In this document: positions 23,733 to 31,076 of the stretch, piece by piece
Layout of the letters: every line of letters starts with the position of its first letter
Numbering within the stretch: the stretch's first letter is position 1
DNA from: Acidobacteriota bacterium
GTDB taxonomy: Bacteria > Acidobacteriota > Vicinamibacteria > Vicinamibacterales > UBA8438
NCBI GenBank assembly: GCA_009838525.1
Contig: VXRJ01000014.1
Location: 1 to 64,000, forward strand
Reading direction: 5' to 3'
Length of the DNA stretch: 64,000 bases
Program-made: the position numbers and the translations under genes
Notes under the pieces: model-generated
The model's input: the letters and a program-made list of their open reading frames with translations, nothing else
Told to the model about the DNA's origin: nothing
Databases searched by the model: none

Positions 23733-24959
23733 CTACCCGAAGTCGTCGAAGAGGATGTTGTCCCGCTCCACGCCAAGGCTGTCGAGCATGCCCATGCACG
23801 CCGTGAGCATCATCGGGGGCCCGCAGATGTAGTACTCGACATCCTCCGGCGCGGGATGGTCCTTGAGGTAGTTGTCGTACAGAACCTGGTGGATGAAGCC
23901 GGTGAGGCCGTCCCAGTTGTCTTCGGGAAGCGCGTCGGACAGCGCGAGGTGCCACTCGAAGTTGTCGTTCTCGGCTGCGATCCGGTCGAAGTCGTCGATG
24001 TAGAACGCTTCCCGCAGGCTGCGCGCGCCGTACCAGAAACTGACCTTGCGCCTGGTGTTGATGCGCCGGAACTGATCGAAGATGTGCGACCGCATCGGGG
24101 CCATGCCGGCGCCGCCCCCGATGAACACCATCTCGGCGTCGGTGTCCTTCGCGAAGAACTCGCCGAACGGGCCGGCGATGGTCACGTCGTCGCCCGGCTT
24201 CAGGCTGAAGATGTAGCCGGTCATCTTGCCGGGCGGCGTCCCCTCCGGCGCGCGCGGGGGCGGCGAGGCGATCCGGATGTTGAGCATGATGATGCCCTTC
24301 TCTTCCGGGTAGTTCGCCATCGAGTAGGCCCGCGTCACCGGCTCGTCGACCATAGCCGTGTAGCGCCACAGGTTGAACTTGTCCCAGTCGTCGCGGTACT
24401 CCTCCTCGACGTCGTAGTCGCGGTAGTCGTACGCCCCCTCCGGCGCCTCGATCTGGATGTAGCCGCCGGCCCGGAACGGCACGTCCTCGCCCTTCGGCAG
24501 CTCGAGGATCAGCTCCTTGATGAACGTGGCGACGTTGTGGTTCGAGCGCACCTTGCAGGTCCACTGGCGGATGTCGAAGATCTCCGCCGGGATCTCGATC
24601 TCCATGTCCTGCTTCACCTTCACCTGGCAGGACAGCCGCACGCCGCCCCGTTCCTCCCCCCGGCTGAGGTGGCTCCGTTCGGTCGGCAGCACGGCGCCGC
24701 CCCCGTCGCAGACCGTCACCTTGCAGACGCCGCAGCTTCCCTTCCCGCCGCAGGCCGACGGCACGAACAGCTTGTTGTCGGCCAGCGTGCCGAGCAGCGT
24801 GCCGCCGGCCGCCGTGCGTAGCGCCTTGTCAGGGTCGCCGTTGACGGTAATGGTCACCTCGCCCGTTGCGACGAGCTGCCGCCGCGCCATCATCAGTAGG
24901 CCGACCAGCGACACGATGACGAACGTGAACATCGCGACGCCGAGGGTGACAGTAACCAT
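23733..24959 (-). CDS. nqrF: Na+-translocating NADH:quinone reductase subunit F
   Basis: 408 residues from ATG 24959 ([18 protein letters not shown]); the longer frame upstream is a shadow of nqrE. NqrF is the NADH-oxidising entry subunit. One N-terminal helix, then a [2Fe-2S] ferredoxin domain with Cys70, Cys76, Cys79 and Cys111 ([16 protein letters not shown] and RLSCQV), an FAD-binding domain with [11 protein letters not shown], and an NADH domain with [18 protein letters not shown] and YYICGPPMM, ending DDFG. The cysteine spacing and total length are the classical ones. It is the last gene of nqrBCDEF, 17 bp after nqrE. The REP/RAYT locus follows. Confidence 0.97.
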   Translation of the reverse strand: MVTVTLGVAMFTFVIVSLVGLLMMARRQLVATGEVTITVNGDPDKALRTAAGGTLLGTLADNKLFVPSACGGKGSCGVCKVTVCDGGGAVLPTERSHLSRGEERGGVRLSCQVKVKQDMEIEIPAEIFDIRQWTCKVRSNHNVATFIKELILELPKGEDVPFRAGGYIQIEAPEGAYDYRDYDVEEEYRDDWDKFNLWRYTAMVDEPVTRAYSMANYPEEKGIIMLNIRIASPPPRAPEGTPPGKMTGYIFSLKPGDDVTIAGPFGEFFAKDTDAEMVFIGGGAGMAPMRSHIFDQFRRINTRRKVSFWYGARSLREAFYIDDFDRIAAENDNFEWHLALSDALPEDNWDGLTGFIHQVLYDNYLKDHPAPEDVEYYICGPPMMLTACMGMLDSLGVERDNILFDDFG

Positions 24960-24976
24960 GGCTCCTGCTGTGGCTC

Positions 24977-25594
24977 CTAGAGTTGCACTCCCGCAAACGC
25001 CATGAAGCCGATAGCCATCAGCCCCACCAGCATGAAGGTCAACCCGAGGCCGCGCAGGGCGGGCGGCGGGTTCGAGTAGCGCAGCCGCTCGCGGATGCCG
25101 GCAAGCGCGATGACGGCGAGCGCCCAGCCGATGCCGGAGCCGAGGCCGAAGACGGTGCTCTCGGCCAGCGTGTAGCTCCGCTCCACCATGAACAGCGACG
25201 CGCCCAGGATGGCGCAGTTGACGGCGATCAGCGGCAGGAAGATGCCGAGCGCGGCGTGGAGCGGCGGCGCGAAGCGGTCGAGGACCATCTCTACGATCTG
25301 CACCATCGCCGCGATGGTTCCGATGTAGGCGAGGAATCCGAGGAACGACAGGTCGTAGGCGGCCAGCGACGGATGCAGCCACGCCATCGCGCCCGGACTC
25401 AACATGTAGATGTAGATGAGGTTGTTCATCGGCACCGTGATCGTCAGGACGAAGATGACGGCGCCCCCCAGGCCGATGGCCGTCGTCACCTGGCGCGATA
25501 CGGCGAGGAACGAGCACATCCCCAGGAAGAAGGCGAGGGCCATGTTCTCGACGAACATCGACCGGATGGCCAGGCTGAGGTAGTGCTCCAGCAT
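24977..25594 (-). CDS. nqrE: Na+-translocating NADH:quinone reductase subunit E
   Basis: 205 residues from ATG 25594 ([20 protein letters not shown]). NqrE is a six-helix membrane subunit that together with NqrD holds an intramembrane iron centre. Family motifs [20 protein letters not shown], with the Cys of the iron site, and [17 protein letters not shown] are present; NCAILG carries the second Cys. Five bases separate it from the nqrD stop. The C-terminus ([19 protein letters not shown]) is normal. Confidence 0.97.
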   Translation of the reverse strand: MLEHYLSLAIRSMFVENMALAFFLGMCSFLAVSRQVTTAIGLGGAVIFVLTITVPMNNLIYIYMLSPGAMAWLHPSLAAYDLSFLGFLAYIGTIAAMVQIVEMVLDRFAPPLHAALGIFLPLIAVNCAILGASLFMVERSYTLAESTVFGLGSGIGWALAVIALAGIRERLRYSNPPPALRGLGLTFMLVGLMAIGFMAFAGVQL

Positions 25595-25599
25595 CTCTA

Positions 25600-26226
25600 C
25601 TACCCCTGTTCCTCTTCCACCTGCTCCGGCTTCCAGGTCCGGATGGCCCAGATCAGGAAGCCGATGATGAAGAACGCGGCCGGCGACAGCACCATCAGGC
25701 CGTTCGGGGTATACCAGCCGCCCTCGCTGGCGAGCGGCAGCACCGTCGCGCCGAAGAGCGAGCCGGAGCCGAACAGCTCGCGGATGAGGGCCGTCACCAT
25801 CAGGATCAACCCGTAGCCGAGGCCGTTCCCCAAGCCGTCGATCAGGCTGAGGCGGGGCGGGTTCTGCATCGCGAACGCTTCGGCCCGGCCCATGATGATG
25901 CAGTTGGTGATGATCAGGCCGACGAAGACGGAAAGCTGCTTGGACAGCTCGAACAGGTACGCCTTCAGCACCTGGTCCACCACGATCACGAGCGACGCGA
26001 TGATCGTGAGCTGCACGATGATGCGGATGTTGGTCGGGATCTGCTCCCGGAGCGCGCTGACGAAGAAGTTCGATCCGAGCAGCACGGCGACGACGGCCGC
26101 GCTCATCACCAGCGCGGTGTCCATCCGCGTCGTCACCGCGAGGGCCGAGCAGATGCCGAGCACCTGCAGGGCGATCGGGTTGTTGTTGAAGAGCGGATCG
26201 ATCAGCGCGTCGCGGGGCTTCGTCAT
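25600..26226 (-). CDS. nqrD: Na+-translocating NADH:quinone reductase subunit D
   Basis: 208 residues. Six-helix partner of NqrE, with the expected [19 protein letters not shown] (first Cys of the iron site) and [20 protein letters not shown] (second Cys). The N-terminus [17 protein letters not shown] is family-like. The ATG overlaps the nqrC stop (ATGA at 26223-26226). The C-terminus carries a short acidic tail. Confidence 0.97.
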   Translation of the reverse strand: MTKPRDALIDPLFNNNPIALQVLGICSALAVTTRMDTALVMSAAVVAVLLGSNFFVSALREQIPTNIRIIVQLTIIASLVIVVDQVLKAYLFELSKQLSVFVGLIITNCIIMGRAEAFAMQNPPRLSLIDGLGNGLGYGLILMVTALIRELFGSGSLFGATVLPLASEGGWYTPNGLMVLSPAAFFIIGFLIWAIRTWKPEQVEEEQG

Positions 26227-27002
26227 CCTGCCACTCCCTCGCGGCGCAGGCGCTCGAGATACGGGCCGAACCCCTGTTCATCCAGCCAGAAGCGCAGCAT
26301 GTTGGTGACGCCGCGGCTGGTCATGGTGGCCCCGGCCAGGCCGTCCACCCGGAACGGGTCGTCGGCCGGCGGGCCGGCCAGCCCCTTGATGACCTCGATC
26401 TCCGGTTCGCCGTCCGCACCGAACGCCTTCCGCCCGTCCCAGAGCGCCTTCCAGCGTGGGTTGTCCACCTCGCCGCCGAGACCGGGGGTCTCCTTGTGCT
26501 CGTAGTAGGTGAGGCCGCGGATGGTCTCCAGGTCGGCGTCGATCGCCACGAAGCCGTAGAGGATGCCCCAGAGGCCGAGGCCGTGGACCGGCAGCACCAC
26601 CAGGTCCAGCTCGTCGTCCGCGTCCGCCAGTTCATAGACCAGCACTTCGTCCGCCACCCGCATCAGGCCGGCGTTGTTCTCCGGCGCCGCCTCGCTGGTG
26701 TCGGGGTCGGCCGCGGCCAGGCGCCCGTCGAAGCCGAGCGGGTCGGTGTCCGATTCCTCGCCCGTCCGGCGGTCGACCACGACCTGGCGGATCGGCGCGA
26801 ACCGCTCGGCAATCTCCTCCGCCGTGAGCGACTCGTCCGTGCCGGCGAGGCCCGCCGCGACCAGCACGTTGCGCTGCATGTCGAGCATCTGGTTCTCGTG
26901 CTGGCGGTCGCGCAGCGTGACGGCCGACGAGGACACCACGATGGCGCACGCGACGCAGATGATCGCGGCGAAGACGAGGTTGTAGACGACGCTACCCTGC
27001 AT
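26223..27002 (-). CDS. nqrC: Na+-translocating NADH:quinone reductase subunit C
   Basis: 259 residues. One N-terminal membrane helix ([19 protein letters not shown]) and a periplasmic FMN-binding domain. The covalent FMN site reads [12 protein letters not shown] with Thr226 as the acceptor that ApbE would flavinylate; family members more often have SGAT, here AGAT. An acidic insertion around residues 84-115 makes it slightly variable but length is normal. Its start overlaps the nqrB end by 11 bp and its end overlaps nqrD by 4 bp. Confidence 0.96.
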   Translation of the reverse strand: MQGSVVYNLVFAAIICVACAIVVSSSAVTLRDRQHENQMLDMQRNVLVAAGLAGTDESLTAEEIAERFAPIRQVVVDRRTGEESDTDPLGFDGRLAAADPDTSEAAPENNAGLMRVADEVLVYELADADDELDLVVLPVHGLGLWGILYGFVAIDADLETIRGLTYYEHKETPGLGGEVDNPRWKALWDGRKAFGADGEPEIEVIKGLAGPPADDPFRVDGLAGATMTSRGVTNMLRFWLDEQGFGPYLERLRREGVAG

Positions 27003-28215
27003 AGCGCGCCTTTCGCCGGCGGAGGTTCGCGCGGATCGCGAAGTAGTCGATCAGCGGCGCGAACAGGTTCATGAACAGGATCGCCAGCATCATCCCCTCA
27101 GGATACGCCGGGTTCACGACCCGAATCAGGACACACAGGAACCCGATCAGAAAACCATACACCCAGTGCCCGCGAATGACCGAGGGCGCGGAAACCGGGT
27201 CCGTCGCCATGTAGACGGTTCCGAACGCCCAGCCCCCCGCCAGCAGGTGCCAGACCGGGCCAACGTCGAAGAACGGGTTGGTGGCGGAGCCGATCGCGTT
27301 GAGCGCCATGGCGGTGAGGACGGTCCCCGCCAGCACGCTCACCATGATGCGCCACGAGCCGACGCCGGTCACGATCAGCAGCGCCGCCCCGGCCAGGCAG
27401 GCGAGGGCCGACGTCTCGCCCATCGAACCGGGGACGAAGCCGACGAACGCGTTCCACGGGTCGAATCCCGCCGCGGCGACCGCCACCGTCCCGCCCAGCG
27501 TCGCGTCCGCCAGGATGGTGGCGCCGCTCACCGCGTCGGTCGACGTGTCCGCTGCAATCCACACCGCGTCGCCCGACAGCTCCGCCGGATAGGCGAAGAA
27601 GACGAACGCCCGCGCGACCAGCGCCGGGTTCAGCACGTTCATCCCGGTGCCGCCGAAGATCTCCTTGCCGACGACGATGCCGAACGAGATGCCGAGCGCC
27701 ACCTGCCAGAGGGGCACCGTCGGCGGCAGCACCAGCGGGAAGAGCATGCCGGTCACGAGGAACCCCTCGTTCAGCTCGTGCTTCCGGACAATCGCGAACA
27801 CCGCCTCCCAGAGCCCGCCCACCGCAAACGTGACGGCCAGGATCGGCAGGTAGTAGAGGCCGCCGTGCGCCAGGCAGCTCACGAGGCTGTCGGGCGCGAA
27901 GCCGAGGCCCAGCGCCTCCATCGCCGCTGTCTGCCAGTTGTCGAGCGGCGTCGCGCCGCGCGCGATCGCCAGGTTCGCCTGGTAGCCGGTGTTGTGGAAC
28001 GCCATGTAGACGCAGCCGGCCAGGGCGACGACCACCGTCATCATCAGCCGCTTCAGGTCGAGCCCGTCGCGGACATGGGACGGCCCGGCCGTGACCATGC
28101 CGGGCGTGTAGAGGAAGGTGTCCTGCGCTTCCCAGAGGGGATACAGCTTCTCCAGCCGCCCCCCCTTCTCGAAGTGATGCGCCTGCGCGTCGAGCAGGCG
28201 GCGCAGCCATTTCAT
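26992..28215 (-). CDS. nqrB: Na+-translocating NADH:quinone reductase subunit B
   Basis: 407 residues from ATG 28215 ([20 protein letters not shown]). NqrB is the large membrane subunit carrying covalent FMN and riboflavin and forming the Na+ path. The flavinylation motif SGATILAD places FMN on Thr233, and [19 protein letters not shown] is a strongly conserved membrane segment. In most genomes nqrA lies immediately upstream; here the upstream side holds a 183-bp leader and a divergent DUF4143 gene, and nqrA is at 53658-55082 on the same strand. Transcription of nqrBCDEF must therefore start from its own promoter. Confidence 0.97.
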   Translation of the reverse strand: MKWLRRLLDAQAHHFEKGGRLEKLYPLWEAQDTFLYTPGMVTAGPSHVRDGLDLKRLMMTVVVALAGCVYMAFHNTGYQANLAIARGATPLDNWQTAAMEALGLGFAPDSLVSCLAHGGLYYLPILAVTFAVGGLWEAVFAIVRKHELNEGFLVTGMLFPLVLPPTVPLWQVALGISFGIVVGKEIFGGTGMNVLNPALVARAFVFFAYPAELSGDAVWIAADTSTDAVSGATILADATLGGTVAVAAAGFDPWNAFVGFVPGSMGETSALACLAGAALLIVTGVGSWRIMVSVLAGTVLTAMALNAIGSATNPFFDVGPVWHLLAGGWAFGTVYMATDPVSAPSVIRGHWVYGFLIGFLCVLIRVVNPAYPEGMMLAILFMNLFAPLIDYFAIRANLRRRKARYAG

Positions 28216-28290
28216 TGCGTGGATGCGGGCCGGCCACGGCGTGGCGTCGCCGGCCGGGCGCCAGTTTGTGAAAAAAGTATCAAGCTCGGG

Positions 28291-28329
28291 CCGAAAAAAG
28301 ACCGGCGGCGCACTGCCGACGGTTTTCGG
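28291..28329 (-). promoter_or_regulatory. hairpin in the nqrB leader
   Basis: CCGAAAA (28291-28297) and TTTTCGG (28323-28329) form outer arms with an inner CCG/CGG pair, in the 209-bp gap between nqrB and the divergent ATPase gene. It would lie in the 5' untranslated region or promoter of nqrB. No certain -35/-10 boxes were recognised nearby. Confidence 0.3.
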
Positions 28330-28393
28330 CTTCCCCGTTCCTTAGGATCGTAGCGTACCCTCACGCGGCCTGCGAACCTCGCGCTCGGCTTGC

Positions 28394-28418
28394 AATTTTG
28401 CATTCTAAATGCAAAATT
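28394..28418. promoter_or_regulatory. perfect 11-bp palindrome upstream of the DUF4143 ATPase start
   Basis: AATTTTGCATT (28394-28404) and AATGCAAAATT (28408-28418) are exact inverted repeats around CTA, in an AT-rich island within GC-rich DNA. It ends 6 bases before the ATG at 28425, leaving no room for a ribosome-binding site, so it is either the operator/promoter of a leaderless transcript or an mRNA hairpin. Confidence 0.6.
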
Positions 28419-28424
28419 ACAACC

Positions 28425-29663
28425 ATGGCCTCGCCGCGCGAGCCGGTCTATGTACGCCGTTCACTGGAGACAGCGCTCCGGCGCGCCGCCCGCGAGTTCC
28501 CGGTTGTCATCGTGACCGGGCCCAGACAGTCGGGCAAGACTACGCTACTCCGGAGGCTCTACGAACCGCAGTGCCGCTACCTCTCGCTCGATCCGCCGGA
28601 TGTGCGAGCGGCCGTCGCAGCCGATCCACGCACGTCCCTGGACCGCTATGGCGCTCCGCTCATTGTCGACGAGATCCAGCACGTGCCCGCCCTCCTGTCC
28701 TACATCAAGGAACGGGTCGACGCGCGGCGCCATGTTCCGGGCCAATACCTGCTGACCGGATCGCAGAATCTTCTCCTCCTGCACCAGGTATCCGAGACGC
28801 TGGCCGGCCGGGCCGCCGTGCTGCGCCTGCTGCCGCTTGCCCAGCGCGAAATAGGTGACCACCGCCTCGCAGGTCTCCCCTGGGAGCTGTCGAGTGGTCG
28901 GACCGGCAGCCTACCGACGCAGGAGGCTGTCTGGAACTCCATTCTGCGGGGCGGCTACCCGGAGATCGCCCTCGATCGCGCACGCGACGCCGTGCTGTGG
29001 CACCGCAGTTATGTCCAGACGTACCTGGAACGGGATGTTCGGACCCTGCGCCAGGTCGGCGATCTCACACAGTTTCAGGTCTTTCTCCGAGCACTCGCCG
29101 CTCGCAGCGGGCAGCTTCTGAACCTGAGCGACCTTTCGCGCGACCTGGGCGTTACCGTCAACACGGCGAAGGCTTGGCTCTCGGTGCTGGAAGCGAGTTA
29201 TCAGGTCATCGTCGTTCGGCCCTGGTTCGCCAATACCGGTAAGCGTCTCGTCAAGACGCCCAAGGTGTATTTCACGGACACCGGCACCCTCTGCTTCCTG
29301 ACCGGATTGCGCGACGCGCGCCACGCCGCCGACGGGCCACTCGGCGGCGCCCTGTTCGAGACCGCCGTCCTCGCAGAGCTCACGCGGACCGCCTGGCATC
29401 GTGGCGAAGCGCCTCGCATCCACTTCTGGCGCACGTCGGCGGGCGCCGAAGTCGACTTCCTCGTCGAGGACGGAACCGATCTGATTCCCATCGAAGTGAA
29501 GCTCTCCGCCACACCACGCCCCCGAATGGCCGACGGCATCGAGCAACTTCGCGCCGACATCGGCGCACGCGTCCGACCCGGCTACGTCGTGCATCCGGGC
29601 ACGGTTGAACTGCCTCTCGGACGGCACGCCACAGCGTTACCGTTCGGCCGGCTCTGGAGGTAG
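28425..29663 (+). CDS. AAA ATPase with DUF4143 (AAA_14 family)
   Basis: 412 residues from ATG 28425 (a TTG at 28398 would lie inside the palindrome). N-terminal P-loop VVIVTGPRQSGKTTLLRRL, Walker B LIVDEIQHVPALL and sensor LLTGSQNLLL define the AAA_14 ATPase; the C-terminal half is DUF4143 with FLRALAARSGQLLNLSDL and the nuclease-like FWRTSAGAEVDFLVED plus IPIEVKLS, a PD-(D/E)XK-type core. These proteins are common in accessory regions; DNA-linked or toxin-antitoxin-like roles have been suggested but the biological role is unclear. It marks the boundary between nqrB and the ~25 kb insert, transcribed divergently from nqrB. Confidence 0.9.
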   Translation: MASPREPVYVRRSLETALRRAAREFPVVIVTGPRQSGKTTLLRRLYEPQCRYLSLDPPDVRAAVAADPRTSLDRYGAPLIVDEIQHVPALLSYIKERVDARRHVPGQYLLTGSQNLLLLHQVSETLAGRAAVLRLLPLAQREIGDHRLAGLPWELSSGRTGSLPTQEAVWNSILRGGYPEIALDRARDAVLWHRSYVQTYLERDVRTLRQVGDLTQFQVFLRALAARSGQLLNLSDLSRDLGVTVNTAKAWLSVLEASYQVIVVRPWFANTGKRLVKTPKVYFTDTGTLCFLTGLRDARHAADGPLGGALFETAVLAELTRTAWHRGEAPRIHFWRTSAGAEVDFLVEDGTDLIPIEVKLSATPRPRMADGIEQLRADIGARVRPGYVVHPGTVELPLGRHATALPFGRLWR

Positions 29664-29670
29664 TGGCCGC

Positions 29671-30315
29671 CTACTCCGCGGCTTCGTCGAAGAGTGCGGT
29701 CACGTCGACCGCGACGCCGTCCAGCAGCGCCGAGGTCGCCGTGTCGCCGCGGGCGAACATACCGTGCTCGACGTAGTCGCTCCCGGCTAGCTTGAGGACG
29801 GTGACCGTCTCGCAGCGGGGATCGACAATCCAGTACTCGGGAATGCGCGCCTCGGCGTAGTCGGCCCGTTTGACGACCAGATCGCGAGGCGGATCGTCGG
29901 GGCTGACGACTTCCGCCACGAGATCGGCGCCGAGCCAGAATCGGTCCTCGTTCCGTGGATCTGAACGGTCAAGAAGCAGCAGGAGATCCGGTTCCCGGAA
30001 CTTGCCCGAGCGCACGCGCATCCGCAAGCCCGACGTGATGACGAGTCCGGGCCGCGCGGCCTCCTGCAGGTGGGCGTGGAAGACTCGATACAGGAACAGC
30101 AGGAGGATCTGGTGCGCGCGGGTCGGCATCGGCAATAGCTCGAGCCCACCGTCGGTGAGCTCGATTCGCCGGCGCGCACGATCCGTGAGCCAGAGGTACT
30201 CCTCGTCGCTCCAGCCCCCCTGGGGCGGCAGGACTTCGCGGAGGAGCACATCCACGGCGTCCTGCGAGGCAAGTGACGCTGCCGTGGCCGGGCTCGCGAG
30301 TGGCATGAGTTTCAT
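29671..30315 (-). CDS. Uma2-family (DUF820) endonuclease, copy 1
   Basis: 214 residues. Restriction-endonuclease-like fold of the Uma2 family: YLWLTDRARRRIELTDGGLE, RMRVRSGKFREPDLLLLL (catalytic Asp), FWLGADLVAEVVSPDDPPRD (catalytic Glu) and KRADYAEARIPEYWIVDP (catalytic Lys/Asp). Many genomes carry several copies of unknown function. It is convergent with the DUF4143 ATPase (7-bp gap) and divergent from the VapBC pair. A close paralogue at 40981-41616 lies in the same orientation; the two bracket an 11-kb block. Confidence 0.85.
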   Translation of the reverse strand: MKLMPLASPATAASLASQDAVDVLLREVLPPQGGWSDEEYLWLTDRARRRIELTDGGLELLPMPTRAHQILLLFLYRVFHAHLQEAARPGLVITSGLRMRVRSGKFREPDLLLLLDRSDPRNEDRFWLGADLVAEVVSPDDPPRDLVVKRADYAEARIPEYWIVDPRCETVTVLKLAGSDYVEHGMFARGDTATSALLDGVAVDVTALFDEAAE

Positions 30316-30391
30316 CCTGCCATATCGGGCGCGAGACTGCTACATTCGAGCGCGTAACCTCCGACCATGTGACGCAATGTCGGTTAGGCCA

Positions 30392-30436
30392 CCATGGTAG
30401 AATCTATCCCAATTGCTACCTGGATCCATACCATGG
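30392..30436 (+). promoter_or_regulatory. dyad covering the promoter and start of the vapBC-like operon
   Basis: CCATGGTA (30392-30399) and TACCATGG (30429-30436) are perfect 8-bp arms; nested inside are GGTAG (30396-30400) and CTACC (30416-30420). The left arm overlaps TAGAAT (30398-30403), a good -10 candidate, and the right arm overlaps the antitoxin ATG (30433). Suits autorepression by the antitoxin complex. Confidence 0.55.
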
Positions 30437-30687
30437 CGCTGAGCATCAAGAACACCCAAGCCGAACAGCTCGCTCGAGAACTCGCCAAGGAACGCGGAAC
30501 CACAGTGACTCGGGCGGTCATCGTCGCGCTTGAGGACGCACTCCGGCGTACGCGCGGCCGAAGAGTCGCCCCGTCCATGCAAGATGCCATCCTCGAGATC
30601 TCGGAACGTTGCGCGGCGTTGCCCGACCTCGACACGAGAAGCGCGGACGAGATTCTCGGGTACGACGCGAAGGGCGCCTTCCGCTGA
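30433..30687 (+). CDS. VapB-type antitoxin
   Basis: 84 residues from ATG 30433 (MALSIKNTQAEQLARELAKE). The N-terminus is a typical beta strand and helix of VapB/RHH-type antitoxins (IKNTQAEQLARELAKERGTT followed by VTRAVIVALEDALRR); the C-terminus (ADEILGYDAKGAFR) is a classical toxin-binding tail. The stop overlaps the toxin ATG (TGATG at 30685-30689). The in-frame upstream start at 30394 would lie inside the operator palindrome. Confidence 0.85.
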   Translation: MALSIKNTQAEQLARELAKERGTTVTRAVIVALEDALRRTRGRRVAPSMQDAILEISERCAALPDLDTRSADEILGYDAKGAFR

Positions 30688-31076
30688 TGGTCGTCGATTC
30701 CTCCGCGGTCCTTGCGATCCTCTTCAACGAACCTGAGCGGGACACGTTGGCCGCCGCCCTTGCCCAAGCGGGGGTCCGGCTGATGAGCTCGGTAAACGCC
30801 CTCGAAACGGCTGTCGTGGTGTCAGCGCGCAAGGGGCCTCACGGCGCGCGAGAATTCGATCTCCTGCTTCACCGCGCCGAGATAGAGGTGATCGCGTTTA
30901 CCGCGGACCATCTCCGACTCGCCCGCGACGCGTATCAACGCTACGGCGAGGGGCGACACCCTGCCGGGCTCAATCTTGGCGACTGCTGCGCGTACGCGCT
31001 TTCCCGCCACACCGGCGAACCCTTGCTGTTCAAGGCAGGCGCCTTCCTGCTCACGGACGTTGTGCCGATCCAGTGA
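30687..31076 (+). CDS. VapC-type PIN-domain toxin
   Basis: 129 residues, MVVDSSAVLAILFNEPERD. The PIN acidic set is visible: Asp in VVDSSAVLAIL, Glu in VNALETAVV, Asp in LNLGDCCAYAL and the final Asp in LLTDVVPIQ, with the typical LLFKAGAF motif before it. The stop TGA overlaps GTG of the next gene (GTGA at 31073-31076), coupling the toxin-antitoxin pair directly to a large glycan-modifying membrane protein, which is unusual. Confidence 0.85.
   Translation: MVVDSSAVLAILFNEPERDTLAAALAQAGVRLMSSVNALETAVVVSARKGPHGAREFDLLLHRAEIEVIAFTADHLRLARDAYQRYGEGRHPAGLNLGDCCAYALSRHTGEPLLFKAGAFLLTDVVPIQ

Noticed and set aside
24977-26281. A 434-codon frame that would join the antisense-like part of nqrD to nqrE
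   Set aside because: Only the last 205 codons show NqrE motifs; the rest is an out-of-frame shadow of nqrD. The ATG at 25594 is the real start.
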